A stretch of DNA of 64,000 nt from SZUA-38 sp965212525. GTDB taxonomy: Bacteria; Pseudomonadota; Gammaproteobacteria; Xanthomonadales; SZUA-38. The notes under the pieces are model-generated. The model did not search any database. It had not been told where the DNA came from and worked only from the letters and a program-made list of their open reading frames with translations. This document shows, one piece after another, positions 41,605 through 50,588 of this stretch; the stretch's first letter is position 1, and each line of letters opens with the position of its first letter. Position numbers and translations under genes: made by a program. The stretch is taken from positions 41,176-105,175 of the forward strand of contig CBDBVC010000009.1 of the NCBI GenBank assembly GCA_965212525.1, read 5' to 3'.

Positions 41605-43887
41605 TCAGAAAACCACGTCCAGCGAAATGGCCAGATGGCGACCTGGCGATGACATGACGTCCGTCAGCGGATCATCGGCAGCGAATCCCTGAACATTGCC
41701 CCAGCGCCAGTAGCGTCTGTCACCGAGATTGAACAGTCCGGCACGCAGCGTGGCATTGCGATTGAAATCGTATCGGCCCGTCAGATCGAACGTGGCGTAT
41801 CCGGGTGTGCTGAACAGTTCCGAGTTGCTGTTGTCGATACGATTCTTGGTGGTGACGAAGGTACCCATCAAAGACAGGCTGGCTGGCATCGTCGTTGCCT
41901 GCCAGTCGATACCGATGACTGCTTCTGCAGGAAATATACTGTTGAGCGGCTGGTTGTTGACACGGTTGTCACCGCGAGTCCAGGCTGCCCGCGCCCACAG
42001 ATCGAGCGTGTCCAGGTTCTCGAAGTGATGTGACAATGACTGCGTGAATGAGAGGTCAACTCCGTAGATTCTTGCCTGTTCGATATTCTGCGACTGGAAC
42101 AGAATCACACCTGAGTCGGGGTCGGGCCCAAGGTTGACCTTGGTATCGATGAAATCATCAAACTCACTGTAGTGCGCTGTCATATCGAATGTTCGCGACT
42201 TGCCCTGCATTCGATAGCCGATTTCCACGGTATCGGATGTTTCCGACTCGAGATCTGGATTGGGAATGGCACGGATATTGAACAGGGGTATATCAAGTCC
42301 GATATTGGCATCTTCGAATGGTGGTGCCCTGAACCCCCGGGAGAACTGCCCATACAACTGCCAGTTGCTGCGGCTTCCAGGTTCTGAATGATAAAGCCAG
42401 GACAATTTTGGTGATACGTTGTGCTCACGCAGACTGACAATTTCACTGTCCGGGTGATCTTCGACGTAGATACTGTCACGTCGGGGATCCAGTCGGTAGT
42501 TGTCATATCGCAATGCGGGTGTGATCTGCCATCGACCGTCTGCAAGGCTAATTTCATCCTGAATGAACAGGCCAATCTCTTCGATCCTGGAGATCGGGAA
42601 ATCACGAACCGGAAACACTTCGCCGAGTATGTTGCGGGTGGTCACACCGGTCAGCAGATCGGTCTGCAGGGCATTTCTCGACTCACGTACCGTACTTCTG
42701 ACGAAATCCCCTCCCATGCTCAATCGATGATCAGACTGACCGCTGCTGAAGGATGTGCTGACAATGGCTTTCAGTCCGCTGACATCCTGATCATAATGGA
42801 ATGATCGCTCACGTTTCAGGTTTCGGCTTGCGCGTTCCTCGACGGTGAACTGGTCAGTGTCGGAGCGCTGGTGATAGAGCAGCAGATTGGCCTGTTCCAG
42901 GTGGTCCGAATAGAACGGCATGTCCCATGAGAGTGAAACGCGATCACGACTGCTCTCATCATCACCGGTCAGTGCGGTGGTACTGCGAAACCGGCCAAGC
43001 CCGAGCAATGAATGTATGTCCGTGTCGGTCTGGCTGCGGAACTGGTCCAGTGTCAGTATCACATCACCGCGATCGATGCTGTTGGCGGTGAACCGGGCCA
43101 TGGCCTGATGCGATGAGTAGTCCTGCGTATCATCGGGCAGGTTTACGCGGCTGTTATCCGGTTCATGCCCGTGTCGAGCCGTGGCGGAAACCAGCCAGCC
43201 GGTATCGGTACCGGCGCCGGCTGCTGTCAGTGACAGCGCCAGTGAGCCATCGACATCGTGATAACTGCTGGCAACTCTGGTGTAGCGCTCGCCGGTTCTG
43301 CCGACCAGATCCTGTGGCAGGAAAGTGCTGTATGCGATGACACCGGCAATCGCATCGGAACCATACAGGGCTGATGCCGGGCCGCGCAGGATTTCAATGC
43401 GCTTGAGAACGGCGGGGTCGATCAGGTTTCGGCCGGCATTGGAAAAGTTGCCGATGGAGAAATGATCGGAAACCGGAACGCCGTCAACCTCGATGGCTAC
43501 CCTGTTACCACCGATGCCGCGGATATTGAATCCGGTGTTTCTGAACCGCGTGCTGTCGGTGACTGTGTCGATGCCCGGGAAGTATCGCAGCACGTCTGAC
43601 ATGTCATGACTGAGGTGCTGATCGATCATGGTGGCGTCGATGACTTCAACCGAGCCTGAGACCTCGACGGATTTGCGAGGTGTGCGCGTACTGACAATCA
43701 CCATGGGGGACAATTCAGCTGGTGTTTCGGTGCTCTGATCCTGGTCAGTATCGTTAACGGTGTCAGCAGCAAGAGCCGGAGTGATCAGCGTGCAGAGTAC
43801 CAACACCAGGCCAGCCAGCAGAGCGGCCTGCTTCGCACCCGTCTGATGAGTGACTACCGGTTTAGGCGTGCTCGTTCGATCTGTCAT
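41605..43887 (-). CDS. TonB-dependent haem-type outer-membrane receptor
   Basis: 760 residues with an N-terminal signal segment (AALLAGLVLVLCTLITPALA), a plug domain (ATMIDQHLSHDMSDVLRYFPG, then NIRGIGGNRVAIEVDG) and a 22-strand barrel ending in VVF. The FRAP box (GFRAPPFEDAN) and NPDL box (IPNPDLESE) of haem/haemoglobin receptors are both there. The His usually found between these boxes is not obvious. It would import haem or a related tetrapyrrole with TonB energy. It lies between hemN and nirS on the same strand, 47 bp after hemN, which ties it to haem demand during nitrite respiration. Confidence 0.9.
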   Translation of the reverse strand: MTDRTSTPKPVVTHQTGAKQAALLAGLVLVLCTLITPALAADTVNDTDQDQSTETPAELSPMVIVSTRTPRKSVEVSGSVEVIDATMIDQHLSHDMSDVLRYFPGIDTVTDSTRFRNTGFNIRGIGGNRVAIEVDGVPVSDHFSIGNFSNAGRNLIDPAVLKRIEILRGPASALYGSDAIAGVIAYSTFLPQDLVGRTGERYTRVASSYHDVDGSLALSLTAAGAGTDTGWLVSATARHGHEPDNSRVNLPDDTQDYSSHQAMARFTANSIDRGDVILTLDQFRSQTDTDIHSLLGLGRFRSTTALTGDDESSRDRVSLSWDMPFYSDHLEQANLLLYHQRSDTDQFTVEERASRNLKRERSFHYDQDVSGLKAIVSTSFSSGQSDHRLSMGGDFVRSTVRESRNALQTDLLTGVTTRNILGEVFPVRDFPISRIEEIGLFIQDEISLADGRWQITPALRYDNYRLDPRRDSIYVEDHPDSEIVSLREHNVSPKLSWLYHSEPGSRSNWQLYGQFSRGFRAPPFEDANIGLDIPLFNIRAIPNPDLESETSDTVEIGYRMQGKSRTFDMTAHYSEFDDFIDTKVNLGPDPDSGVILFQSQNIEQARIYGVDLSFTQSLSHHFENLDTLDLWARAAWTRGDNRVNNQPLNSIFPAEAVIGIDWQATTMPASLSLMGTFVTTKNRIDNSNSELFSTPGYATFDLTGRYDFNRNATLRAGLFNLGDRRYWRWGNVQGFAADDPLTDVMSSPGRHLAISLDVVF

Positions 43888-43934
43888 CGTACTCTCCTTT
43901 TCAAGGCCGCGGGGTGCGGCGAGTTGCGATCGTT

Positions 43935-45368
43935 CTAGATGGCTCTGGAAAATCGCCCGGATTCAGTGCGGGTCGATTCATGCCCGTGTGCCACTGCAGA
44001 TCTGTCCATCACGGCCGACATTTGCGGGTCGAAGCACATGGCAATCTGCCTCAGCAGCAACCGGCCACGTGGCGTGACCTGTATACCGTAGCGATCGATA
44101 TCGACCAGGCCATCATTTCTCAATGGCTCGAGCCGAAACAATTCCTGGTGAAAGGCGTCCTGAAACTGCAGTTGCCAGCGGTCGTCGAAATCATGGAATT
44201 CGAGTTTCGAATAGCACATCAACTGGTTGATGATGTCGCTGCGGATCTGGTCATCACGGTTCAGTTTCAGCCCCTTTGCGATCGGCAGGTGACCACCATC
44301 GAGCGTACTCATGTAATCCCTGACCGATGCTATGTTCTGCACATAGAACTGACCGATATGCGAGATTGCAGAAGCCCCGAAGCCGATTAGGTCACATCCG
44401 GCATGTGTGGAGTAACCCTGGAAATTGCGTTGCAATGTGCCATTGTCGAGCGCCTGACTCATGGCATCGTCTGGCAGTGCGAAATGATCCATGCCGATGT
44501 AACGATAGCCGGTACGTTGCAGCAGTGTGATCGTGAGGTTCAGCATGGCCAGTTTGTCGGATGCCTGTGGCAGTTCAGAACGATTCAACAATCGCTGTGC
44601 CCTGAACCGTTCGGGCAGGTGGGCATAGTTGTAAACGGCGACCCGATCCGGTTGCTGTGCAATGACACGCCTGAGCGTCTTGTCGAATGACTTGACCGTC
44701 TGATTTGGTAATCCGTAGATCAGGTCAACGGACAGTGAGCCGATACCCTGTTCCCGGGACGTGCTAACGAGCTGATCGACCTGGTCGGCACTCTGTACCC
44801 GATTGATGGCCAGCTGCACCGGTGCATGATAGTCCTGGATTCCGAAACTGAAGCGGTTGAACCCCATGTCGGCCAGGTTTGTGATTCGTTCGGTGTCGAT
44901 GGTTCGCGGGTCCAGCTCTATCGAGAACTCGCGCTGCTGGCCGTCATCCATGTCCAGATTCTTCGCCAGTGTGTCCATCAGTTGTGACAGCTGGGTGTCC
45001 GAATAGTATGTCGGCGTGCCACCGCCCAGATGTATCTGCGTGACGCGCCGCCCCGGGTCGAGCAGTTCACAGGCCATGCCGATCTCCGAATAAAGCGCTT
45101 CGAGATAATCGGCTGCCTTCTGTCTGTTCCGGGTCACCACCTTGTTACAGGCACAGTAGTAACAGAGCGATTCGCAGAACGGCAGGTGTATGTAGACCGA
45201 CAGGTCGGATTTGTGGGACTGGCCGTTGCTGATACTCAGGGCCTCGCGCATGTCCTGTTCATCGAAACTGGACTGAAACAGGTTCGCGGTCGGGTATGAG
45301 GTGTACCTGGGCCCATTGAAATCGTATTTCTCAATCAATGCCTGGTCGAACTGGACTGCATCTGTCAC
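43935..45368 (-). CDS. hemN: Oxygen-independent coproporphyrinogen III dehydrogenase HemN
   Basis: 477 residues from the GTG at 45368, preceded by GGAG. A longer frame begins at 45440, but it would run through the FNR box and promoter, and the E. coli protein starts at the equivalent of 45368. The radical-SAM motif is CESLCYYCACN (C-x3-C-x2-C plus the fourth HemN cysteine), with the N-terminal KYDFNGPRYTSYPTA, the IHLGGGTPTY glycine motif and RFSFGIQDY. It makes protoporphyrinogen IX without oxygen. A C-terminal tail of about 25 polar residues is longer than in E. coli. Confidence 0.95.
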   Translation of the reverse strand: MTDAVQFDQALIEKYDFNGPRYTSYPTANLFQSSFDEQDMREALSISNGQSHKSDLSVYIHLPFCESLCYYCACNKVVTRNRQKAADYLEALYSEIGMACELLDPGRRVTQIHLGGGTPTYYSDTQLSQLMDTLAKNLDMDDGQQREFSIELDPRTIDTERITNLADMGFNRFSFGIQDYHAPVQLAINRVQSADQVDQLVSTSREQGIGSLSVDLIYGLPNQTVKSFDKTLRRVIAQQPDRVAVYNYAHLPERFRAQRLLNRSELPQASDKLAMLNLTITLLQRTGYRYIGMDHFALPDDAMSQALDNGTLQRNFQGYSTHAGCDLIGFGASAISHIGQFYVQNIASVRDYMSTLDGGHLPIAKGLKLNRDDQIRSDIINQLMCYSKLEFHDFDDRWQLQFQDAFHQELFRLEPLRNDGLVDIDRYGIQVTPRGRLLLRQIAMCFDPQMSAVMDRSAVAHGHESTRTESGRFSRAI

Positions 45369-45422
45369 ATCTTTCTCCACTGTACTCACCGCTAAGTCTT
45401 GACCAGAAATTCGCAGGCAGGG

Positions 45423-45436
45423 TTGATCTGAATCAA
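45423..45436. promoter_or_regulatory. FNR box between hemN and fnr
   Basis: TTGAT-CTGA-ATCAA, a full match to the FNR consensus, lying 55 bp before the hemN GTG and 122 bp before fnr. Activation of hemN at about -41.5 would place the start of transcription near 45388; the -10 there is weak. The same site could also repress or autoregulate fnr. Confidence 0.88.
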
Positions 45437-45557
45437 ACAATTGCCCGGATGAAGATGGTAAGATTTTCGTGTCAGTGTGGCAGTCGTGGAAAATACGGAT
45501 GCCTGCTGACGCGTTGACGCTCTACAATGACTGCCACGTCATGGCAGGAGAGCGGTA

Positions 45558-46325
45558 ATGACCAGCATCAAGGCCAGCAAGTGCAAAACCAACCAGCGTG
45601 TCAGCAAATCCTTTTCCAGGGAGGCCTGTGGTATCGGCCGTTTCTGTCTCACACGCGCACTTATCGGCGGTGACCTGACCGACTGTCAGGGCATGGTAAC
45701 GGCACACAAATCGACCATGCCGGGTGATATCCTGTTTGCCCAGGGTCAGAAGCGTGATGCGCTGTATGTGGTCAAGTTTGGTTCATTCAAGCTGACACGG
45801 GTGGATGAGCAGGGCAATGAACAGATCACAGGCTTCGCACTGCCGGGTGAATTGCTGGGCCTTGAGGACATCGACGCCGATTGCTATCCGATGATGGCCA
45901 CGCCGCTGGAAAAATCCTGGGTGTGTGAATTCAGCATGAAGCAGATGGACGAGGCGATGTCGGACGACGAGCCGATGCTGCGTGAGGTGCTGTCCTATTA
46001 CGCCAGACAGATCGAAACTCAGCAGCAACTGATCAGGCAGATCAGTTCTCAGGATGCTGCCAGCAGACTGCTGTTCTTTCTCAGGCAAATGTCAGCTCGC
46101 TATCAGCAGCGTGGCTGGCAGGGGCACCAGTTCAGACTTCCGATGGATCGCATCGACATTGCCAATTATCTCGGCATGAAGCTCGAGACCGTGTCGCGCA
46201 GTTTCTCCAGCCTGCAGAAAGATGGCTGGATCGATGTGCACGGCAAGTCCGTTGAGTTGCTATGGGATATCGAACCTGACCACCCGGCTGCCGGCACGAT
46301 CGAGCTCTGGCCCAGGACAGGTTAG
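45558..46325 (+). CDS. fnr: FNR/ANR-type anaerobic transcription regulator
   Basis: 255 residues, ATG with GGAG upstream. There is a cNMP-binding-like sensor domain (about 50-150; GDILFAQGQKRDALYVVKFGS) and a Crp-type helix-turn-helix IANYLGMKLETVSRSFSSLQ. The E, S and R of ETVSR match the residues by which E. coli FNR reads TTGAT half-sites, and two such sites lie in this locus. The cluster cysteines are unusual: C24 and C30 align with E. coli C23 and C29, and the WVCEF cysteine with C122. The C20 position is Arg, and C9 and C43 are extra. An iron-sulfur sensor with a shifted ligand is likely. Confidence 0.92.
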   Translation: MTSIKASKCKTNQRVSKSFSREACGIGRFCLTRALIGGDLTDCQGMVTAHKSTMPGDILFAQGQKRDALYVVKFGSFKLTRVDEQGNEQITGFALPGELLGLEDIDADCYPMMATPLEKSWVCEFSMKQMDEAMSDDEPMLREVLSYYARQIETQQQLIRQISSQDAASRLLFFLRQMSARYQQRGWQGHQFRLPMDRIDIANYLGMKLETVSRSFSSLQKDGWIDVHGKSVELLWDIEPDHPAAGTIELWPRTG

Positions 46326-46459
46326 CAAATCCAGAGATCAGCCTTGAAAGGCCAGGGATCAGCTCCCAGATAATGATTGTGGTCGCCGAATGCGGGACCA
46401 CGAAACGGAAGGACATCAGTCTTCCACAAACAATACTATTGCTTCAAAGGAGAATAGGC

Positions 46460-46930
46460 ATGACTACCTATGATTTTTCACCCCTGTATCGTTCATCCAT
46501 CGGCTTCGAGCGTCTGGCCAACCTGCTGTCAAACGCCAATCGTGTCGAAAAGGGACAGTCTTTCCCACCCTACAATATCGAAGTGACGGGTGAAGACGAT
46601 TACAGGATCACCATGGCAATTGCCGGGTTCTCGATCGATGACATCGACATCACTTCAGAGCAGAACAAGCTGACTGTTGTCGGTAATATCGGTGCCAAGG
46701 ACGCATCGCGTGAATTCCTCTATCAGGGCATTGCCGAGCGTTCCTTTGAACGTCGCTTCCAGCTGGCCGACCACGTCAGAGTATCCGGTGCCAGCATCGA
46801 GAATGGTCTGCTGCATATCGACCTGCATCGTGAAATCCCCGATGCCATGAAGCCGCAGAAAATCGAAATCCAGAGTGATTCCAGTCGACTGATCGAAGGC
46901 GAAAAAGCCGAATCCAAATCTGCTGCCTGA
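46460..46930 (+). CDS. Small heat-shock protein, Hsp20/IbpA type
   Basis: 156 residues from the ATG at 46460, which follows AAGGAG; an upstream in-frame ATG at 46373 lacks support. The alpha-crystallin domain (about 35-125) starts with FPPYNIEVTGEDDYRITMAIAGF and ends with IENGLLHIDLHREIPD, and YNIE is the IbpA-like entry. An IEI-like motif follows (KIEIQ). It holds unfolded proteins as an ATP-independent chaperone in the cytosol. It has its own terminator at 46964. Confidence 0.95.
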   Translation: MTTYDFSPLYRSSIGFERLANLLSNANRVEKGQSFPPYNIEVTGEDDYRITMAIAGFSIDDIDITSEQNKLTVVGNIGAKDASREFLYQGIAERSFERRFQLADHVRVSGASIENGLLHIDLHREIPDAMKPQKIEIQSDSSRLIEGEKAESKSAA

Positions 46931-46963
46931 TTCATCAGCGGTCAGTGATCTGACACCTGCGGA

Positions 46964-47006
46964 ACCGGGATGACCTGAAAATGATTCGGGTGGTCCCGGT
47001 TTTTTC
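46964..47006 (+). terminator. Rho-independent terminator after hsp20
   Basis: ACCGGGATGACC (46964-46975) pairs with GGTGGTCCCGGT (46989-47000) with small mismatches, followed by TTTTTT. Confidence 0.8.
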
Positions 47007-47096
47007 ATGCCAGAAATGCCTGCAATCGGATCACAAAAAAAAGACAAAAAAAAGCTTGCAATCTGCTAAGTGCCTAACAGATATTGGAAAATTCAG

Positions 47097-47386
47097 TTAT
47101 CCACACAAGCTGTGGATAACCCTGTGAATAAACTTGGCTGCGGAACCCGTTTTGCCACGAATCATCAGGCCTTGTTACAAATTGGTTAAAAAATAACCAC
47201 GATCCATTAGGCATTTGAAATCAATAACTTACAGCACCTATGATGTCACGCACTGAGGCCGATTCGAACTCTGTCACAGTTTTGTCACCCCGGAACCGGG
47301 ACGTGTGAATAAGTCATCTGGGCTGGAACGGGAAATCAATAACTTGCGCGACTTTCATAAATTTTTACTGGAACAGATGTGGACAA
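47097..47386. other. Non-coding stretch with five DnaA-box-like 9-mers (possible origin or DnaA-binding locus)
   Basis: The gap 46931-47497 has no gene. It contains TTATCCACA at 47097-47105 and its complement TGTGGATAA at 47111-47119 (5 bp apart, facing), TGTGAATAA at 47123-47131 and 47304-47312, and TGTGGACAA at 47378-47386. A 14 bp direct repeat (GAAATCAATAACTT at 47217 and 47332) and AT-rich runs lie among them. No dnaA, gidA, rpmH or parAB is nearby, so this is not a standard oriC neighbourhood. A DnaA-titrating or timing site, or a relocated origin, could look like this. Confidence 0.55.
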
Positions 47387-47421
47387 GGCATTGACCTGTT
47401 TTGGTGGGCAGCGCAGACATC

Positions 47422-47453
47422 AAAAAAGGCCTTCACTCCGAAGGCCTTTTTTT
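47422..47453. terminator. Two-way terminator
   Basis: AAAAAAGGCCTT and AAGGCCTTTTTTT form a perfect 12 bp hairpin with T runs on both strands. It closes the minus-strand gene at 47498 and shields the DnaA-box region on its right side. Confidence 0.85.
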
Positions 47454-47463
47454 CGGCTCATCG

Positions 47464-47487
47464 CGGAACCCGGAACCCGGAACCCGG
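47464..47487. repeat. Short tandem repeat, CGGAACC x3
   Basis: Three head-to-tail 7 bp units. The same CGGAACC word occurs singly at about 46960, 47141 and 47290 in this gap, so the stretch may have grown from it. No function seen. Confidence 0.6.
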
Positions 47488-47497
47488 ATGGATTCTG

Positions 47498-48067
47498 TCA
47501 GTAACCCTGCTTCGGCTTGATCATTGCAGCCAGTACAATGCCCGCCAGGAACCAGGCGCCGATATCATAGGCTGCTGTCAGCAGCGGGAAGTCAGATGGA
47601 TACTCCCACCACACGACATTACCACCATGATGGAATGCTGCCATGGCGACACCGGTCAGCGTGACGAACATCAGGCGTTTGCCGAATGAGGTCATTCCGC
47701 CGGACCCACTGCCAACGGCCATGGACAGCAGAACAGCAATCAGCAGGGCGCAGGCGAGGTAATGTACGAAACCATAAACCATCATGATGGGACTCTCCAT
47801 GTCCTTGCCACCATGCTTGATGATGACGGTGGCGATGGGGCCTTCACCCATGCGCTCCTGCCACACAGTGTCTTCGTAGTCTGGTGAATAGGGCACCTTG
47901 TATGTGCCGTCTGACGGGAACTGCTCACTCAGCATCTGGCGAGCCTGTTGCTCGTCCACTGCGCCGGACAAGGCCCGATCCGACAATCCGCTGGCCGCCC
48001 AGAAGGCAAAGCCGAACATGAACATGACCACAGCTGCGATCAGTGAACCAACCAGTATTCGTGTCAT
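47498..48067 (-). CDS. Four-helix membrane protein of unknown function
   Basis: 189 residues. The first helix (LVGSLIAAVVMFMFGFAFW) is followed by a soluble loop of about 65 residues with GEGPIATVIIKHGGKDME, then three helices (VYGFVHYLACALLIAVLL, LMFVTLTGVAMAAFHHGG, YDIGAWFLAGIVLAAMI). The His-His-Gly-Gly in the third helix and a nearby Trp pair may be functional. I do not recognise the family. It has its own terminator and stands alone. Confidence 0.75.
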   Translation of the reverse strand: MTRILVGSLIAAVVMFMFGFAFWAASGLSDRALSGAVDEQQARQMLSEQFPSDGTYKVPYSPDYEDTVWQERMGEGPIATVIIKHGGKDMESPIMMVYGFVHYLACALLIAVLLSMAVGSGSGGMTSFGKRLMFVTLTGVAMAAFHHGGNVVWWEYPSDFPLLTAAYDIGAWFLAGIVLAAMIKPKQGY

Positions 48068-48251
48068 CAGGATACTCCCCTCTCGTTGTCGACGCTCTGA
48101 AGCATATCAGAAAATGGCCATATTTTGATTTGAATGGAGGCCATCGCCAGTGAGATGCAAGTGAAAACAATTTATCAAATTTCACTGAATGAATTTTCAG
48201 CGTGAACGAATTAGGCTAGCATGTGGCACTGTTATTCCACAGTGGTGACTC

Positions 48252-49556
48252 ATGACCGGCCTGCGACCTTTATCACATGCACTTGTTTGCAGCCTGATGG
48301 CTCTGACATCCATGGCAAGTGCGGACAACCTGACGAAATCGCTGCTGACCGACTACCGGCACCTGCACCAGAACCCCGAATTGTCATTTGCCGAATCCGA
48401 AACAATGACCTACATGGCTGACCGTATCGAGGGGCTCGGTTATGAGGTCACTCGGGAATATGGTGGCTACGGGCTGGTTGCCGTGCTTGAGAACGGTGAT
48501 GGTCCGGTCGTCATGATTCGGGCCGATCTTGATGCGCTACCGATCACTGAAGAAACGGGTCTTCCCTACGCCAGTACGGTTCAGGCGACTCGTGATGATG
48601 GCAGCATGACGGGAGTGATGCATGCCTGTGGACATGATATTCACATGACCGTATTACTGGGAACGGCAACCCGCATGATTCAGGAGAGATCCGAGTGGTC
48701 GGGCACTCTGATACTGATCGGCCAGCCTGCCGAGGAACGCAGTGGTGGTGCCAGGGCAATGCTGGCCGAAGGTCTGTTCAGCCGTTTTCCAAGACCCGAC
48801 TACAACCTGGCCCTGCACGTTTCAGCTGACCTGCCGGCAGGACAGGTCGCCGCCGTGCCCGGCTATGCCATGGCCAATGTCGATTCTGTTGATATCGTGG
48901 TCAAGGGCATTGGCGGCCATGGTGCCTATCCGCATCGGAACACAGATCCAGTGGTTCTCGCGGCTCAGATCATCAATGCACTGCAGACCATTGTGTCGAG
49001 GGAGATATCACCACTGGATGCTGCCGTGGTCACGGTTGGCTCAATCCATGGCGGAACTCAGCACAACATCACACCCAATGAAGTCAAACTGGAACTGACG
49101 GTTCGCTCCTATACGCCGCAGGTGCGAGAACGCACTCTCGCATCGATCAGGCGGATCAGCAAGAATCTGGCCGCAGCGGCCGGGCTGTCCGAAACAGATT
49201 ATCCGGTGATCACCATGCTGGATGAATCGACGCCGGCTGCCTACAACAACCCTGAACTGACTGCACGCATGACAAGGGTGTTTGCATCAGTGGTGGGTGA
49301 AGACAATATTGCCGAGATCTCGCCGGAAATGGTGGGTGAGGATTTCGGTCGCTATGGTGCAGTGGAACCCAATATCCCCAGTCTTCTATTCCGTCTCGGC
49401 ACGGTTTCCGAATCAGAATACCGGCAATATCTGGCGGGAGACCTGCGGTTGCCGACGCTGCATTCTGCTTCCTACGCACCCGAAGCTGCCAGCAGCATCA
49501 GGACAGGCGTCGACGTGATGACTGCCGCAGCTCAATCACTGTTCAACGATCAGTAG
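48252..49556 (+). CDS. Secreted M20-family amidohydrolase (hippurate-hydrolase-like)
   Basis: 434 residues with a signal peptide (ALVCSLMALTSMASA). M20D features are LHQNPELSFAESET, IRADLDALPITEETGLPYAS, the metal-binding MHACGHDIHMTVLLGTA, GQPAEERSGGARAML and the late ligand region EDFGRYG. Relatives cleave N-acyl amino acids, hippurate or auxin conjugates. The signal peptide puts it in the periplasm, less usual for the family. It is convergent with the EamA exporter gene at 49579. Confidence 0.9.
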   Translation: MTGLRPLSHALVCSLMALTSMASADNLTKSLLTDYRHLHQNPELSFAESETMTYMADRIEGLGYEVTREYGGYGLVAVLENGDGPVVMIRADLDALPITEETGLPYASTVQATRDDGSMTGVMHACGHDIHMTVLLGTATRMIQERSEWSGTLILIGQPAEERSGGARAMLAEGLFSRFPRPDYNLALHVSADLPAGQVAAVPGYAMANVDSVDIVVKGIGGHGAYPHRNTDPVVLAAQIINALQTIVSREISPLDAAVVTVGSIHGGTQHNITPNEVKLELTVRSYTPQVRERTLASIRRISKNLAAAAGLSETDYPVITMLDESTPAAYNNPELTARMTRVFASVVGEDNIAEISPEMVGEDFGRYGAVEPNIPSLLFRLGTVSESEYRQYLAGDLRLPTLHSASYAPEAASSIRTGVDVMTAAAQSLFNDQ

Positions 49557-49578
49557 AGCCCACTCACAGACCGGACGA

Positions 49579-50469
49579 TCAGTTTGCCCCGATATCCTGT
49601 CCGGCCTGCTTCCTGGCAGGATTGCCGGTGGCAATCAGGAATACGCCCACCAGAACCATGCTGCCACCGATCAGCAGGCGCAGCGTGAATGGGTCATCTC
49701 GCAGCCACACGCCCAGAATCACGGCCAGAACCGGCACCGTCAACAGATGCGGGGTCACCGTACTGACCGGGTTTCGCTGTACCAGATAATAGAACAGACC
49801 GTGTCCGACAATCGAAGCGAGAAGCGCACTGTAAAGCACGCCTGACCAGCCGGGCAGGGCGGCGTTTGCAATCTGTGTCACGATGGAGGGTTCAAGCCAC
49901 AGCGCCAGCGGTAACAGTACCGGAATCGAAAACACCGCCGTCCATGCCTGGTAACTGTAGGCCGAGATATTCCTGAGGTTGCGCATCATGACTGATCCTG
50001 TCGCCAGAAACAGGGCGGAAACCAGCACGATGGCCACAGCATCCAGATGGTCGATGACATTGCTGTCGAGACTGACCGTGAGCACGCCGGCAAAGGCAAT
50101 GACGATGGCGAGGATATGTCGCAAGCCCAGCCGTTCGTTCAACCAGATGGCTGCGATCACGGCTGACATGGGGACGTAGGTCTGAAAAAGCACGGCGATG
50201 GAGCCGACCTGTTCGGCCAGCCTTAGTGACAGGAACAGCAGTGCAAAATGGAAGCCACCATTGAACAGACAGACCAGTGCCAACCTGATCCACTGTCCAT
50301 CGAGTGGTTGTCTGAGAAAAGGAAACAGCACCAGCAGAACGACGACGAAACGTATTACTGTCAGTGAGAATGGGCCGAAATCATCCAGCGCCATGACGAT
50401 GGCGATGAAGTTGTAGCCCCAGATCAGGCAGACAAAATAGACCAGCAGCAGATGATTGCGTGACAACAC
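49579..50469 (-). CDS. EamA/DMT-family transporter
   Basis: 296 residues from a GTG at 50469 (AAGGA upstream); the longer frame to 50538 has a charged, non-membrane leader and runs into a terminator. Ten membrane helices in two EamA halves: VYFVCLIWGYNFIAI and FVVVLLVLFPFL in the first, SALFLATGSVMMRNL to LLIGGSMVLVGVFLIA in the second. Such proteins export amino acids or other metabolites. The substrate is not predictable here. Confidence 0.88.
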   Translation of the reverse strand: MLSRNHLLLVYFVCLIWGYNFIAIVMALDDFGPFSLTVIRFVVVLLVLFPFLRQPLDGQWIRLALVCLFNGGFHFALLFLSLRLAEQVGSIAVLFQTYVPMSAVIAAIWLNERLGLRHILAIVIAFAGVLTVSLDSNVIDHLDAVAIVLVSALFLATGSVMMRNLRNISAYSYQAWTAVFSIPVLLPLALWLEPSIVTQIANAALPGWSGVLYSALLASIVGHGLFYYLVQRNPVSTVTPHLLTVPVLAVILGVWLRDDPFTLRLLIGGSMVLVGVFLIATGNPARKQAGQDIGAN

Positions 50470-50526
50470 ATCATGTTCCTTGTGAATCTGCCATCGGCGG
50501 GATCGCGGCCAGCAGTTATGCATTAG

Positions 50527-50561
50527 AAAAGGCCGCACCGTTATTCACGGTTACGGCCTTT
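50527..50561 (-). terminator. Terminator of the peroxiredoxin-like gene
   Basis: AAAGGCCG / CGGCCTTT outer arms and CCGT / ACGG inner arms. On the minus strand the hairpin ends in TTTTC. Confidence 0.7.
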
Positions 50562-50588
50562 GTCACTGGTCTCAGGATGCTTCGGTTC

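Noticed and set aside
45369..45440. Longer hemN start
   Set aside because: It would include the FNR box and promoter, and has no counterpart in E. coli HemN.
47097..47386. Firm call of chromosomal oriC
   Set aside because: DnaA boxes are there, but none of the usual origin genes are; only listed as a candidate.
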